A stretch of 45,426 nt of DNA from Bacteroides sp. (GTDB lineage Bacteria; Bacteroidota; Bacteroidia; Bacteroidales; Muribaculaceae). The stretch lies in NCBI GenBank assembly GCA_014802445.1, contig JAAVCF010000006.1, forward strand, positions 4,701 to 50,126, in the 5' to 3' direction. The notes beneath the pieces were generated by a model. It saw nothing but the letters and a program-made list of their open reading frames with translations. It was not told where the DNA came from and made no database searches. Made by a program: the position numbers and the translations under genes. Every line of letters begins with the position of its first letter. Position 1 is the first letter of the stretch. Shown here piece after piece: positions 23,394-31,578 of the stretch.

Positions 23394-24920
23394 TCAGCGG
23401 GCTATCTTGGTGGTTGCTGTCAGGCCGTCGGGGGTGACGGCGCTGAGGATGAATACGGGGCCCTGCCATGCCGAGGTTTCGATGCTTACGCTCTCGGCGT
23501 TGACGCGGCGCTGCCAGAGGGTGCGGCCCATGAGGTCGTAGAGTGTGACGGTGCCGAGCACGTCGGCTGAGCTCACCTCGAGCACCGTGCCGCTGAAGGC
23601 TGCCGTGATGGCCGCGGGGTTGGCGGCGGGATTCATGGAGGTGACGGGGTCAATGCCGGCCTGCTGGATGTTGAAGTCCTCCCACACCGGAGTGGAGGAG
23701 AAGAGGCTGATCATGTCGGAGGGCACGCCGAGGGTGACGGTGCTGCGGTCAAGATCGCCCCACACATCTTCGCCGAGCTCAGGCACCTGAGCTATCGCGG
23801 GGCCGTTCATCACCTGAAGGGCGGTGCAGCCGTCAAAGGCGTGAGAGCCGATGAAGGTGAGATTGTCCTGCAGGTGATAGTTGGTGAGGGAGTTCATGCC
23901 GTAGAAAGCATAGGGCATGATGGTCACGGCCGAGTTGCCGCCCACGGTTGACATGTCGAGGCTCGATGCGCCCTTGAAGGCGGCCGTGGGGATGGTGCGG
24001 GGCTGTGCGGGCACATATTCCGTGAGGGCTGATGCGCCGAAGAGCATGCCGTCGCCGATGGTAAACACCTGATAGGGGGCCAGGAGCAGCTTGGTGAGCT
24101 GGGTGCAGTCGGCAAACGCCCAGGCGCCGATGGTGTGGAGGCGCTCCTGGGTGGTGAGGTCAAGCTCCTTGAGGGCGGTGGCGCGGAAAGCGTTGTCGCC
24201 TATATGGGTGAGGGTCCAGGCTTTGCCGGTGCCGGGGAAGGTCACTGATTCGAGCTTGGTGCAACCGGCAAATGCGGAGTTGCCGATTACGGTGGTGTTG
24301 TGGTCAAGGGCCACTGACACCAGGGCGGTGCAGTCGGCAAACGCATAGTCAGGCACCTCCACGATGGGGAAGGTGACCTCACGAAGCTTGGTGCAGCCGC
24401 GGAACACGCCCGTGCCGGCGGTCTGCACGCCGGCGGGAATCTCCACGCTCACCAGACTCTCAGAGCCTGCAAAGGCGCCTGAACCGATGGTTTTCACCGA
24501 TGAGGGAATCACCAGCTTCTCGGCGGCTGTGCCGGCCAGCGCACCGTCGGCAATGGCGGTGAGGCCTGAAGGGAGAGTGATTGATGAGGCGCGGCATCCG
24601 GCCAGCGAGAGGGCGGGAAGCTCGTTGGCGGCGTAGGAGGTGCGTGACGAAAGGTTTCGCTTGCCCTCCCAGGCGGCAATCTGGGCACCGCTGAGGTTGA
24701 GAGTGCGCAGCGAGGTCATTTTGCCGGCAATGAAGTCAAGGTCAGTCACATCGATGGTGCCGGTGACGGTCAGTTCGTCGACTCCGGTGTCGGCACCTAC
24801 GGCGGCGGCAAGTGTGCCGGGAGTGGAAATGTTTTTGCTCAGGGCGGCTGCCTCGCAGAGAGGCACGGCCGCAAACACGGCCAGCCCGAGGATGAATGAG
24901 CGTATGAGAGAGTGTTTCAT
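23394..24920 (-). CDS. BspA-like leucine-rich repeat surface protein with sorting tail
   Basis: About 508 residues from the ATG at 24920 (MKHSLIRSFILGLAVFAAVP, signal peptide). The open frame continues upstream from a GTG at 25037, but that stretch is the structured leader. The central part (~55-390) is built of LRR_5 (BspA-type) repeats such as TIGSGAFAGSESLVSVEIPA, VPDYAFADCTALVSVAL, VIGNSAFAGCTKLESVTFPG and FIGSHAFDGCTALQVM. The last ~75 residues (VTLYDLMGRTLWQRRV, GPVFILSAVTPDGL) look like a type A sorting domain. BspA-type LRR proteins in this phylum bind host proteins or other cells; the ligand here is unknown. It is the first gene of a run with trmB, mrp, the endonuclease, metG and ansA, an unusual leader for housekeeping genes. 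Confidence 0.9.
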   Translation of the reverse strand: MKHSLIRSFILGLAVFAAVPLCEAAALSKNISTPGTLAAAVGADTGVDELTVTGTIDVTDLDFIAGKMTSLRTLNLSGAQIAAWEGKRNLSSRTSYAANELPALSLAGCRASSITLPSGLTAIADGALAGTAAEKLVIPSSVKTIGSGAFAGSESLVSVEIPAGVQTAGTGVFRGCTKLREVTFPIVEVPDYAFADCTALVSVALDHNTTVIGNSAFAGCTKLESVTFPGTGKAWTLTHIGDNAFRATALKELDLTTQERLHTIGAWAFADCTQLTKLLLAPYQVFTIGDGMLFGASALTEYVPAQPRTIPTAAFKGASSLDMSTVGGNSAVTIMPYAFYGMNSLTNYHLQDNLTFIGSHAFDGCTALQVMNGPAIAQVPELGEDVWGDLDRSTVTLGVPSDMISLFSSTPVWEDFNIQQAGIDPVTSMNPAANPAAITAAFSGTVLEVSSADVLGTVTLYDLMGRTLWQRRVNAESVSIETSAWQGPVFILSAVTPDGLTATTKIAR

Positions 24921-24974
24921 TTCGATTGGTTTTGCTGTGGTAAAATGGTTGGTGTCAGCTTGTTGGTGAATGGT

Positions 24975-25053
24975 AACAACAAAGCCCGCGCTCCGGAGCG
25001 GGTCCCCCTTGGAGGACCGTGCGGGTCGCGGCTGCACCTAAAGGCTGCTACTT
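24975..25053 (-). ncRNA. Structured 5' leader of the LRR operon (candidate attenuator)
   Basis: Between the promoter and the ATG lies a leader of about 130 nt rich in short GC hairpins. In plus coordinates: GCACC/GGCTGC (25034-25038 with 25043-25048), GTGC/GCAC (25019-25022 with 25034-25037), GGTCC/GGACC (25001-25005 with 25014-25018) and CCCGC/GCGGG (24985-24989 with 24998-25002). Neighbouring stems share bases and so exclude each other, and the last is followed on the minus strand by CTTTGTTGTT, resembling a weak terminator. No known riboswitch consensus was recognised. Confidence 0.5.
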
Positions 25054-25058
25054 AACTG

Positions 25059-25090
25059 CAAAGATACGAAACAATCGCCAAAAAGCCCAA
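25059..25090 (-). promoter_or_regulatory. Promoter of the LRR-trmB-mrp operon (TTG-N21-TATCTTTG)
   Basis: On the minus strand TTG (25088-25090) is followed after 21 bases by TATCTTTG (25059-25066). Both elements and the spacing fit the Bacteroidetes consensus. Transcription should start near 25053. Confidence 0.8.
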
Positions 25091-25133
25091 CTGATTAGCA
25101 TTTTTTGGGTAAAAGCGCGCGCGGGGGTGGGGC

Positions 25134-25670
25134 TCAGGTGGCGTCCGATTCGCGGTGGAGGCGGTGGGGAGGGATGATGGCGAGGGTGGCCGGGTTGTGG
25201 CGGGGGCCGAGGGATAGGTCAAAGCCGTGGTCAAGGAGCTGGCGGGCCAGCTGCGGGTTGCCGCGGAAGCCGTGGATAATCCAGGGGACGGAGGGGCGCA
25301 TGCTGCTGCGCAGGGCTATAAGCTGCTGCCAGGAGCGTACGGCGTGGATAATGAGGGGTTTGCCGAGGGCTTCAGCCAGCTCGGCCTGCCTGACAAACAC
25401 CGGTGTCTGAACCTCAGCGAGGGCAGGGCCGCGGAGGGTGTCGAGGCCCGCTTCGCCTATGGCCACCACACGCGGCGAGGCGGCCAGGCGCTCCAGCTCG
25501 GCCCATGCTTCGGGAGTGGCCAAGTGGGCGCGCCAGGGGTGGATGCCCACGGAGTAATGGCGGTCAGCGCGGAGCTCGGGGAGCGGGGTCTCGGAGGGGT
25601 CCACGCATATCACGGCGTCAGGGCCGGCGTCGAGACGATGGGTGTGGATGTCGGCAAAGGGGAGGGTCAT
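25134..25670 (-). CDS. TatD-family metal-dependent hydrolase (short form)
   Basis: A 178-residue member of the TatD nuclease family. It has the opening metal motif [24 protein letters not shown], the Glu-containing [24 protein letters not shown] and [21 protein letters not shown]. Proteins of this family are usually 200-260 residues; this one ends HRESDAT just after the position of the conserved Asp (usually ETD), so a C-terminal helix is missing. The substitution of E-T-D by E-S-D and the early end leave activity uncertain. It overlaps yidD by four bases and is the last gene of the ribE-hemD run. Confidence 0.85.
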   Translation of the reverse strand: MTLPFADIHTHRLDAGPDAVICVDPSETPLPELRADRHYSVGIHPWRAHLATPEAWAELERLAASPRVVAIGEAGLDTLRGPALAEVQTPVFVRQAELAEALGKPLIIHAVRSWQQLIALRSSMRPSVPWIIHGFRGNPQLARQLLDHGFDLSLGPRHNPATLAIIPPHRLHRESDAT

Positions 25671-25879
25671 GGCACGGGGTCATAGCCGCTGCCGCCCCAG
25701 GGGTGGCAGCGCATGATGCGGCGCAGGGTGAGCCATGAGCCGCGGAGGATGCCGTGGCGCATCACCGCTTCGATGGCATATTGCGAGCATGTGGGGGTGA
25801 ACCTGCACGACGGGGGAGTGAGGGGTGAGATGCAGGCCCGGTAGAAGTACACAGGGAGGAGGAAGATTTTGCGGAGCAT
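25667..25879 (-). CDS. yidD: Membrane protein insertion efficiency factor YidD
   Basis: A 70-residue protein with the complete YidD signature: [20 protein letters not shown], then SQYAIEAV and a C-terminal [14 protein letters not shown]. YidD is an inner-face amphipathic protein that assists YidC in membrane insertion and typically sits beside rnpA. Here it starts 17 bases after the rnpA stop and overlaps tatD by four bases. Confidence 0.95.
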   Translation of the reverse strand: MLRKIFLLPVYFYRACISPLTPPSCRFTPTCSQYAIEAVMRHGILRGSWLTLRRIMRCHPWGGSGYDPVP

Positions 25880-25896
25880 GGCTTGGAGATGCGGGG

Positions 25897-26301
25897 TCAG
25901 GACTGCGCTTCGGGAGCCGGCGGGGCTGCGGCGAGGCTGCGGCCTATGGCCGAGAGCACGCGGGTCATGCCGCGCTCCACGTCGGCATAGGGGCGGAGCT
26001 CCGAGGCCACGTAGATGAAGGCGATGTCGAGCCGACGGTCGGCGGGAATGAGGTGGCGGTTAAGGCGGTAAGCCTCGCGGATGCGGCGGCGCATTGTCAC
26101 ACGGTCAACGGCGTGGCGCAGGCGCTTTTTGGGCACCATGATCAGAAACTGGGGGCAGTCAGCGTGGCGGCGCGTGTTTTCGCGCCACACCGCTCTCACC
26201 GGAAACCCCATGGCCCGGGAGCTCCCTGAGCCCGGGGCAAAGAGGGCATCGATTGCCGTTGCCGAGCAGAGCTTCTCCTTTTTGTAGAGGCGGAGTGTCA
26301 A
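25897..26301 (-). CDS. rnpA: Ribonuclease P protein component
   Basis: RnpA is the protein subunit of RNase P, which matures tRNA 5' ends. The 134 residues contain [15 protein letters not shown] at the N-terminus and the conserved basic block [20 protein letters not shown] with EAYRL, in which the RNR-like Arg cluster contacts the RNA. There is a short Ala/Pro-rich C-terminal extension. It overlaps hemD by four bases (ATGA), a linkage common in Bacteroidetes rather than the usual rpmH-rnpA pair. Confidence 0.95.
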   Translation of the reverse strand: MTLRLYKKEKLCSATAIDALFAPGSGSSRAMGFPVRAVWRENTRRHADCPQFLIMVPKKRLRHAVDRVTMRRRIREAYRLNRHLIPADRRLDIAFIYVASELRPYADVERGMTRVLSAIGRSLAAAPPAPEAQS

Positions 26302-27038
26302 CCCTGATGTTCTTTGAGATAGTGCTCCAGCGCGCCGGTCATCGAGGGAATCTTGGCGGTGGGGGCTTCGAGGTCAAGGCGGAGGCCGGCGTCCTTGACG
26401 GCCTTGGCGGTGGTGGCTCCGAAGCAGCCTATGCGGATGTCGCCCTGCTGGAAGTCAGGGAAGTTTTTCGTCAGTGACTGGATTCCCTGGGGGCTGAAAA
26501 AGAGGAGCATGTCATAGTCAAAAGGCTCATCGGGAGCAAAGTCGTTGCTCACCGTGCGATACATGACTGCCTTGGTGTAAGCCACGCCCGCTTTGTCAAG
26601 AATCTCGGCGTCGCTCTTGTTGACATCGCTCACGGCATAGAGGAACTTCTCCTTGTTGTGGCGGTTGATGAAGGGGAGAAGGTCGGCCAGTTTGCCGGTT
26701 TCGCCATGGAAAATCTTGCGCTTGCGATAGAGGGTGTATTTCTGGAGATAAAGGGCTATTGACTCTGTGGTGCAGAAATATTTCATGGTGTCAGGCACAG
26801 TGACACGCAGCTCCTCGCAAAGGCGGAAAAAATGGTCAATAGCGGTTCGGGCCGTGAAAATCACGGCAGTGTAATCGCTTATGTTGATTTTTGACTGACG
26901 AAATTCCTTGGCTGTCAAGCCCTCTACCTTGATGAAAGGACGAAACACGATTTCCACGCCATATTTCTGAGCTATGTCGTAATAAGGCGATTTATCGGAT
27001 GCGGGCTTCGGCTGAGAAACGAGTATCTTCTTGACCAT
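26298..27038 (-). CDS. hemD: Uroporphyrinogen-III synthase
   Basis: HemD closes and inverts ring D of hydroxymethylbilane to give uroporphyrinogen III, for haem, sirohaem and corrinoids. The 246-residue protein has the two-domain layout of the family but, as usual, low sequence conservation. Useful stretches are KKILVSQPKP, YTAVIFTARTAIDHFFRLCE, the segment FLYAVSDVNKSDAEIL, AVMYRTVSND and LLFFSPQGIQSLTKNFPDF with IGCFGATTAKAVKDAGL. The last two form the substrate-site hallmarks. It follows the DUF4271 gene after 34 bases and overlaps rnpA. Confidence 0.92.
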   Translation of the reverse strand: MVKKILVSQPKPASDKSPYYDIAQKYGVEIVFRPFIKVEGLTAKEFRQSKINISDYTAVIFTARTAIDHFFRLCEELRVTVPDTMKYFCTTESIALYLQKYTLYRKRKIFHGETGKLADLLPFINRHNKEKFLYAVSDVNKSDAEILDKAGVAYTKAVMYRTVSNDFAPDEPFDYDMLLFFSPQGIQSLTKNFPDFQQGDIRIGCFGATTAKAVKDAGLRLDLEAPTAKIPSMTGALEHYLKEHQG

Positions 27039-27072
27039 TACGGAGATATAGTTTGAATAGGGTTAGGGTTGG

Positions 27073-27951
27073 TCAGACGGTGGCGGAATAGAACAATGAG
27101 CGTGCCTTGTAAAGAATGACCACCGGGGTTATTTCGAGGGTGCAAAGGTACAAAATAAAATAAAGCAACGAGCCAAAATTGTCGTAAAAAAGTCTAAAAC
27201 CTTTGCAAATGAAGATAATGCGCGCCGTGGCATAGAGCGCGGCGCCGATTATGGCAAGGGTGACTGACAGTGCGGGATTGAACAGCGCCATCACGGCAGG
27301 AATGACCAGGCCGAGCCCCAGGAGGGCCTGGGAGGCGTTGAATCCTTTGAGCCATTGACGGCGCACCGACTTGGCTGCGAAGGTGTAGCCGGTGATGCTG
27401 TAGGCGGCCAATTGCCACACATAGTAACCTACGGCCACTCCCACGGCTGTCATGATGGCGGGGAAGATGCTCATGGAGCTTCCTGCGGGAAGCCCGGCGC
27501 TGACGGCGCCGAAGGCCAGGATGCCCTCACACACGCAAGCCAGCAGGAGCAGCGAGCCCATGATGCGGGTTTCACTGACGGTGTGGTCGTCAAACACGTT
27601 GCCGCGTCGGCGCACACTCCAGAGGTCGTTGGCAAAGGTTTTGAGAAACGTACTGTAATGGCGGAAGTTGGCGGCTATGAGCACGAACACCCCCAGCAGG
27701 AGCACCATCGTGCCTGAGTCGTAGCCCGGCAGCTGCGGCCTCTCCTCGGGAGCCATGCCGTGGCGATAGGGCGGGATGTCACTCCCTGTGCCACACTCGC
27801 CGCGCAGCGCCACGGGACAGTTTACCTCGCTGACGGTGAGCGGCGTCCAGGGCAGCCCGAGGGTGTCGGGCGTCGCGGTCCGGGCGGCGGGCTTCGGCGC
27901 GGCGTGGGTGTGGGCGTGGGTGGCGGGGATGGTATGGAGTGAATCAGGCAT
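27073..27951 (-). CDS. DUF4271 domain membrane protein
   Basis: A 292-residue membrane protein. A polar Pro/His/Ala-rich N-terminus (~1-80) is followed by six hydrophobic segments, including TMVLLLGVFVLIAANF, IMGSLLLLACVCEGILAFGA and LLYFILYLCTLEITPVVILY. DUF4271 proteins are regular partners of hemD in Bacteroidetes; their function is not known. The gene starts 11 bases after the LOG gene and precedes hemD by 34 bases. The LCTLEITPVVILYK ending is typical of the family. Confidence 0.87.
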   Translation of the reverse strand: MPDSLHTIPATHAHTHAAPKPAARTATPDTLGLPWTPLTVSEVNCPVALRGECGTGSDIPPYRHGMAPEERPQLPGYDSGTMVLLLGVFVLIAANFRHYSTFLKTFANDLWSVRRRGNVFDDHTVSETRIMGSLLLLACVCEGILAFGAVSAGLPAGSSMSIFPAIMTAVGVAVGYYVWQLAAYSITGYTFAAKSVRRQWLKGFNASQALLGLGLVIPAVMALFNPALSVTLAIIGAALYATARIIFICKGFRLFYDNFGSLLYFILYLCTLEITPVVILYKARSLFYSATV

Positions 27952-27962
27952 CGGGGTGAGTG

Positions 27963-28538
27963 TCAGTCAATTTTCTGTTCAAAGGGGCCGGCGGTGTCAG
28001 GCTCGGCCACGAGGCGGGCAGCCTCTTCAGGCGTGGAGGCCACGGCAAAGAGTGAGCGGTGGCAGGGGCGCATGAAGCTGTCAGTGTCGGCCCGGCGCAG
28101 CTGGGCGAGGATGCTGTCGTAGTAGCCGCAGGTGTTGAGAATCACTATGGGGCCGCTCCACAGGTTGAGCTGGCGCCAGGTCATGGCCTCGAAGAGCTCC
28201 TCGAAGGTGCCGATGCCGCCGGGGAGCGCTATGACGGCGCCGGCGCGGCCAAGCATGGTGGCCTTGCGGGTGTGCATGCCGTCGGTGACAATGCGCTCGG
28301 TGAGGCCGGGGTGGGCCCACCCTTTCTCAATCATGAACTCGGGGAGCACGCCGGTCACGCGGCCACCCTGCTCCAGCGCGCCGTCAGTGACGGCCGCCAT
28401 CAGGCCGGCGCATCCACCGCCACACACAATCCCGGCGCCCATCTGCGCCAGCAGTGCGCCGAGGCGCTTGGCGGCGTCCACATAGGCGGCGTCGATGCGT
28501 GATGACGACGCTCCGTAAACCGCAACAGTGAGGCTCAT
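27963..28538 (-). CDS. LOG-family (TIGR00730) Rossmann-fold phosphoribohydrolase
   Basis: A 191-residue protein with VAVYGASSSRIDAAYVDAAK at the start and the family motif PGGIGTFEELFEAMTWRQL near residue 105. Members release the free base from nucleoside 5'-monophosphates; the plant and some bacterial enzymes act on cytokinin ribotides, while many bacterial ones hydrolyse AMP-like compounds, so the substrate is open here. GGGCAGLMAAVTDGALEQGG is the nucleotide-binding Gly-rich loop. The start overlaps the ribE stop by four bases. Confidence 0.92.
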   Translation of the reverse strand: MSLTVAVYGASSSRIDAAYVDAAKRLGALLAQMGAGIVCGGGCAGLMAAVTDGALEQGGRVTGVLPEFMIEKGWAHPGLTERIVTDGMHTRKATMLGRAGAVIALPGGIGTFEELFEAMTWRQLNLWSGPIVILNTCGYYDSILAQLRRADTDSFMRPCHRSLFAVASTPEEAARLVAEPDTAGPFEQKID

Positions 28539-29161
28539 CGGGCAGGCGCGGCTGCGGCGCTCACCTCGGCCAGGCGCGCCAGATACTTGCCTATGATGTC
28601 AAACTCAAGGTTGACCTTCGTGCCGGGTTCAATGGCGTGGAAATTGGTGTGTTCCAGAGTGTAGGGAATGATGGCCACGCGGAATGATGACAGCTCGGAG
28701 TCACACACGGTGAGGCTCACACCGTTGACGGTCACTGAGCCTTTCTCCACGGTCATATAGCCCTTAGCGGCCATTTCGGGCGCCACGTCATAGGTGAAGG
28801 TGAAATAGCGGCTGCCGTCGGCATCCTCCACGGCGGTGCACACTGCCGTGCAGTCCACATGGCCCTGCACAATGTGGCCGTCAAGACGCCCGTTCATCAC
28901 CATCGAGCGCTCAAGGTTGACGGCATCGCCCGGCTTGAGCAGTCCCAGGTTGGAGCGGTCAAGGGTTTCGCGGATGGCGGTGACGGTATAGGTGCCGTCG
29001 CCGTTGAGGCTCACCACCGTCAGGCACACTCCGTTGTGGGCCACACTCTGGTCAATCTTCAGCTCATCGGTGAAGCTGCATTTCACGGTCAGGTTCACGT
29101 TTGAACCATCGTGGTCAATGGCCGTGATGCGGCCAAATTCCTCTACTATTCCTGAAAACAT
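28535..29161 (-). CDS. ribE: Riboflavin synthase, alpha chain
   Basis: This enzyme dismutates two 6,7-dimethyl-8-ribityllumazine molecules to riboflavin. The 208 residues comprise two similar beta-barrel halves: MFSGIVEEFGRITAID opens the first, and GHIVQGHVDCTAVCTAVEDA the second (~residue 97). Active-site regions are SVAHNGVCLTVVSL near 40 and EKGSVTVNGVSLTVCD near 135. It heads a seven-gene run with LOG, DUF4271, hemD, rnpA, yidD and tatD. No FMN riboswitch is visible upstream; the leader is only about 25 nt. Confidence 0.96.
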   Translation of the reverse strand: MFSGIVEEFGRITAIDHDGSNVNLTVKCSFTDELKIDQSVAHNGVCLTVVSLNGDGTYTVTAIRETLDRSNLGLLKPGDAVNLERSMVMNGRLDGHIVQGHVDCTAVCTAVEDADGSRYFTFTYDVAPEMAAKGYMTVEKGSVTVNGVSLTVCDSELSSFRVAIIPYTLEHTNFHAIEPGTKVNLEFDIIGKYLARLAEVSAAAAPAR

Positions 29162-29189
29162 CGATGTGGAAAATTAATGGTTTCGGCTG

Positions 29190-29197
29190 CAAAGTTA
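29190..29197 (-). promoter_or_regulatory. -7 box TAACTTTG for the ribE operon
   Basis: TAACTTTG on the minus strand lies 28 bases before the ribE ATG. The upstream zone lacks a TTG. Between this box and the divergent gene at 29440 there is a short GC hairpin (GGGCCT/AGGCCC, 29256-29270) and otherwise AT-rich sequence with no gene. Confidence 0.6.
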
Positions 29198-29439
29198 CGG
29201 AGATTTTTCGGGATTTCAGCCTGTTGGCTCCTGATTTTAGGCTCGTGCGCGCGTGGGGCCTCGCAGGCCCGAAATCGGTCAATTATGGTTGTGATGGTTG
29301 ATTTTTTGGCCCAAATCACCTTTTCAATGCGAAAATGAGCGGAAGCAAAACGGAATTTAGTAATTTTACATCGCAAATCACACTTCTTTTCAACTTTTAC
29401 AAGTAACACGATTTTATTAACCTTAAACTCTTTTGTTTT

Positions 29440-31419
29440 ATGAACAAGCTCTATCGAGCTCTGACGCTGCTCATTGCGCTTTTTGCAATAGCTCCCGCAT
29501 GGGCCGGCAATGAGAACAACACCAACGGCACCACCGCTGACTTCGTGTGGCAGTACTGGAACGACGTGAAGACCGACGGTGCCTACTGGCCCAACTGGAA
29601 AATCACCCTCAATTCAGGCAGCTTTGCCGAGTATGCCCCCAACGGCATTGTCTTTGACTGGGAACTCCTCAAGGATGGCGAACACTTTAACGGCGCCGCT
29701 CCCGGTCCGTCATGGCAGGATGCCACCAACGCCACCGCTTATGCCGAGCTGGGCGTGCTCCCCGCCGGCAAGTACACTATGAAGTGTACCGTGAAGTTCG
29801 TCTCCAACGCTTCCACCACTGAGTATCCCCTCAATGACATTGTGTGGGACTGCAAGGGTCCGGACCCCAACTTCCCCACCATCACCCTCACCTGCGGCAA
29901 CACTCAGGCCCTCACCGGCACCACCGGCACATTTGACTATAAGCTTGACGTGATTAACGCTCAAAAGGTGGTGGACTACAGCATCTTCGCTGTTAAGGCC
30001 GGCGAGGTTCGCGTGCTTCAGGAAACCCGCGTAACCGAGCTCGAAGGCACTCTCCCCCTGAGCAACCTCAACCCCGGCGTTACTGACTTCTGGGTGAAGG
30101 TTCGTGCCAACCTTGACAATGGCGGCACTTATCCCGTCAACGAATGGGTGCAGTATCCCGGCGCAGCACAGGGCTGGAGCGGTCTGAGCATCGACACCGG
30201 TGACCTTGCTGACTTTGCTTTCCCCACCCTCGAAATTGAAGCCTCTAACGCTGTGGCCACCGGCCTCACCACCGGCACCCTCGACTATCGCATCACTGCC
30301 AAGAACGACAAGGATGTGGAAAGCTACAACATCTGGGTGGTGACCTTCGGCGAAAAGGTGGTTAGCGAACAGCTCAACACCACCGACCTCGTTGGTCAGA
30401 TCAAGCTTGAGAACCTCAATGAAGGCGACGTGACCGAGCTCTGGATCAAATGCCAGGCCGTGATGCGCGACGACAACGGTGTCTATCCCACTAACCCCCT
30501 CTCATATCCCGGCGCCGCTCAGGGCTACACCGGCCTGAGCATCGACACCTGGGATGGCTCCACCGTGCGCAAGCCCACCATTGACCTCAAGGCTTTCTCT
30601 CCCCAGGTTACCGGCGAAACCACCGGCACCATCAACTATCAGCTCACTGTGAACTATCCCGAATCAGTGAAGAGCTACGAAATCTGGGTGGAGCGCACCG
30701 GCGACGTTAAGGTTGGCTCAATCGAATCAACCACCGAGCTCGAGGGCACCATTGATCTCTCTGACCTCCTCCCCGCTAAGAAGAACCCCCTCTGGGTGAA
30801 GGTTATCGCCACTCTCACTGACGACACTAAGATGGAAATGGTGCAGTATCCCGGCGCCGCTCAGGGCTGGGCAGGCCTGGAAATCGACATGACTCTCCAG
30901 CCCGGCACCGTGATTCCCACTCTCTCAGTGGTTGGCACCAACCCCCAGGGCGTCACCAAGACCACCGGCACCCTTGACTATCAGATTGCCGTTAAGGACG
31001 CTGATTCTGTGGAAAGCTACACTGTGTGGGTGGTAACCAACGGCGAGAAGCTCCTCGGCCAGCTCACCACCACCGACCTTGAAGGCACAATCGCCCTCAC
31101 AGGCCTCAACAGCAACACCACCACTGACCTCTGGATCAAAGCCTTTGCAACTCTTGAAGGCGGCATGGCTCTCGGCGACGTAGCCGGCAACCAGTATCAG
31201 GCTCAGTTCCCCGGCGAGGCTCAGGGCTGGACCGGCCTCTCAATCTCCACCGCAGGATGTCCTGACGATGAGGAGGATGGCATCGCCACCATCAACGGCG
31301 CCGTTGCCGAGCCCGTGGGTTACTATGACCTCCAGGGCCGCAAGGTTGCCAACCCCGCAAGCGGTCTCTACATTGTACGTTACTCTGACGGCACTGCCGC
31401 TAAAGTGCTCGTGAAGTAA
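29440..31419 (+). CDS. Secreted protein with four ~115-residue Fn3-like repeats and YYDLQG tail
   Basis: A 659-residue exported protein. Signal peptide MNKLYRALTLLIALFAIAPA(WA), then an N-terminal domain (~23-145). Four repeats follow (~145-255, 255-375, 375-485, 490-605). Each starts with PT-x-x-hydrophobic, has TTGT-hydrophobic-DYQ/KLxV and SYxIWV strands, and the first three end in YPGAAQGW/Y-x-GL; the fourth has FPGEAQGW. After an acidic linker (CPDDEEDG) comes the tail GYYDLQGRKVANPASGLYIV with KVLVK, the same class as the tails at 7.1, 8.6 and 10 kb. Repeats suggest a binding or adhesion role; I recognise no enzyme motif. No full promoter box was found (TAATTTTA at 29370 is one off). 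A strong terminator follows. Confidence 0.85.
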   Translation: MNKLYRALTLLIALFAIAPAWAGNENNTNGTTADFVWQYWNDVKTDGAYWPNWKITLNSGSFAEYAPNGIVFDWELLKDGEHFNGAAPGPSWQDATNATAYAELGVLPAGKYTMKCTVKFVSNASTTEYPLNDIVWDCKGPDPNFPTITLTCGNTQALTGTTGTFDYKLDVINAQKVVDYSIFAVKAGEVRVLQETRVTELEGTLPLSNLNPGVTDFWVKVRANLDNGGTYPVNEWVQYPGAAQGWSGLSIDTGDLADFAFPTLEIEASNAVATGLTTGTLDYRITAKNDKDVESYNIWVVTFGEKVVSEQLNTTDLVGQIKLENLNEGDVTELWIKCQAVMRDDNGVYPTNPLSYPGAAQGYTGLSIDTWDGSTVRKPTIDLKAFSPQVTGETTGTINYQLTVNYPESVKSYEIWVERTGDVKVGSIESTTELEGTIDLSDLLPAKKNPLWVKVIATLTDDTKMEMVQYPGAAQGWAGLEIDMTLQPGTVIPTLSVVGTNPQGVTKTTGTLDYQIAVKDADSVESYTVWVVTNGEKLLGQLTTTDLEGTIALTGLNSNTTTDLWIKAFATLEGGMALGDVAGNQYQAQFPGEAQGWTGLSISTAGCPDDEEDGIATINGAVAEPVGYYDLQGRKVANPASGLYIVRYSDGTAAKVLVK

Positions 31420-31445
31420 TCAGACTATTAACGGAAATTCATCTC

Positions 31446-31481
31446 AAACGCCTCTGCGCCTCCGCGCAGGGGCGTTTTTTT
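31446..31481 (+). terminator. Terminator of the four-repeat protein gene
   Basis: AAACGCCTCTGCGC pairs with GCGCAGGGGCGTTT (one T opposite G) around CTCC, followed by a run of Ts. Confidence 0.88.
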
Positions 31482-31535
31482 GCCCTGAAAAGCAAAAAAA
31501 TCCGCTTGCCGAGCGCTTTTTCGCAATTGATTGCC

Positions 31536-31543
31536 TATATTTG
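31536..31543 (+). promoter_or_regulatory. -7 box TATATTTG for lpxB
   Basis: TATATTTG fits the consensus, 35 bases before the ATG at 31579. A TTG at 31506-31508 is rather far (27 bases). Confidence 0.5.
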
Positions 31544-31578
31544 TGAAATCACGGATTGATCATTTACCGATAAGTACC

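Noticed and set aside
24921-25037. N-terminal extension of the LRR protein from a GTG at 25037
   Set aside because: The stretch is the structured leader, and the signal peptide begins at the ATG at 24920.
29162-29439. FMN riboswitch upstream of ribE
   Set aside because: The conserved RFN elements are absent and the predicted leader is only about 25 nt.
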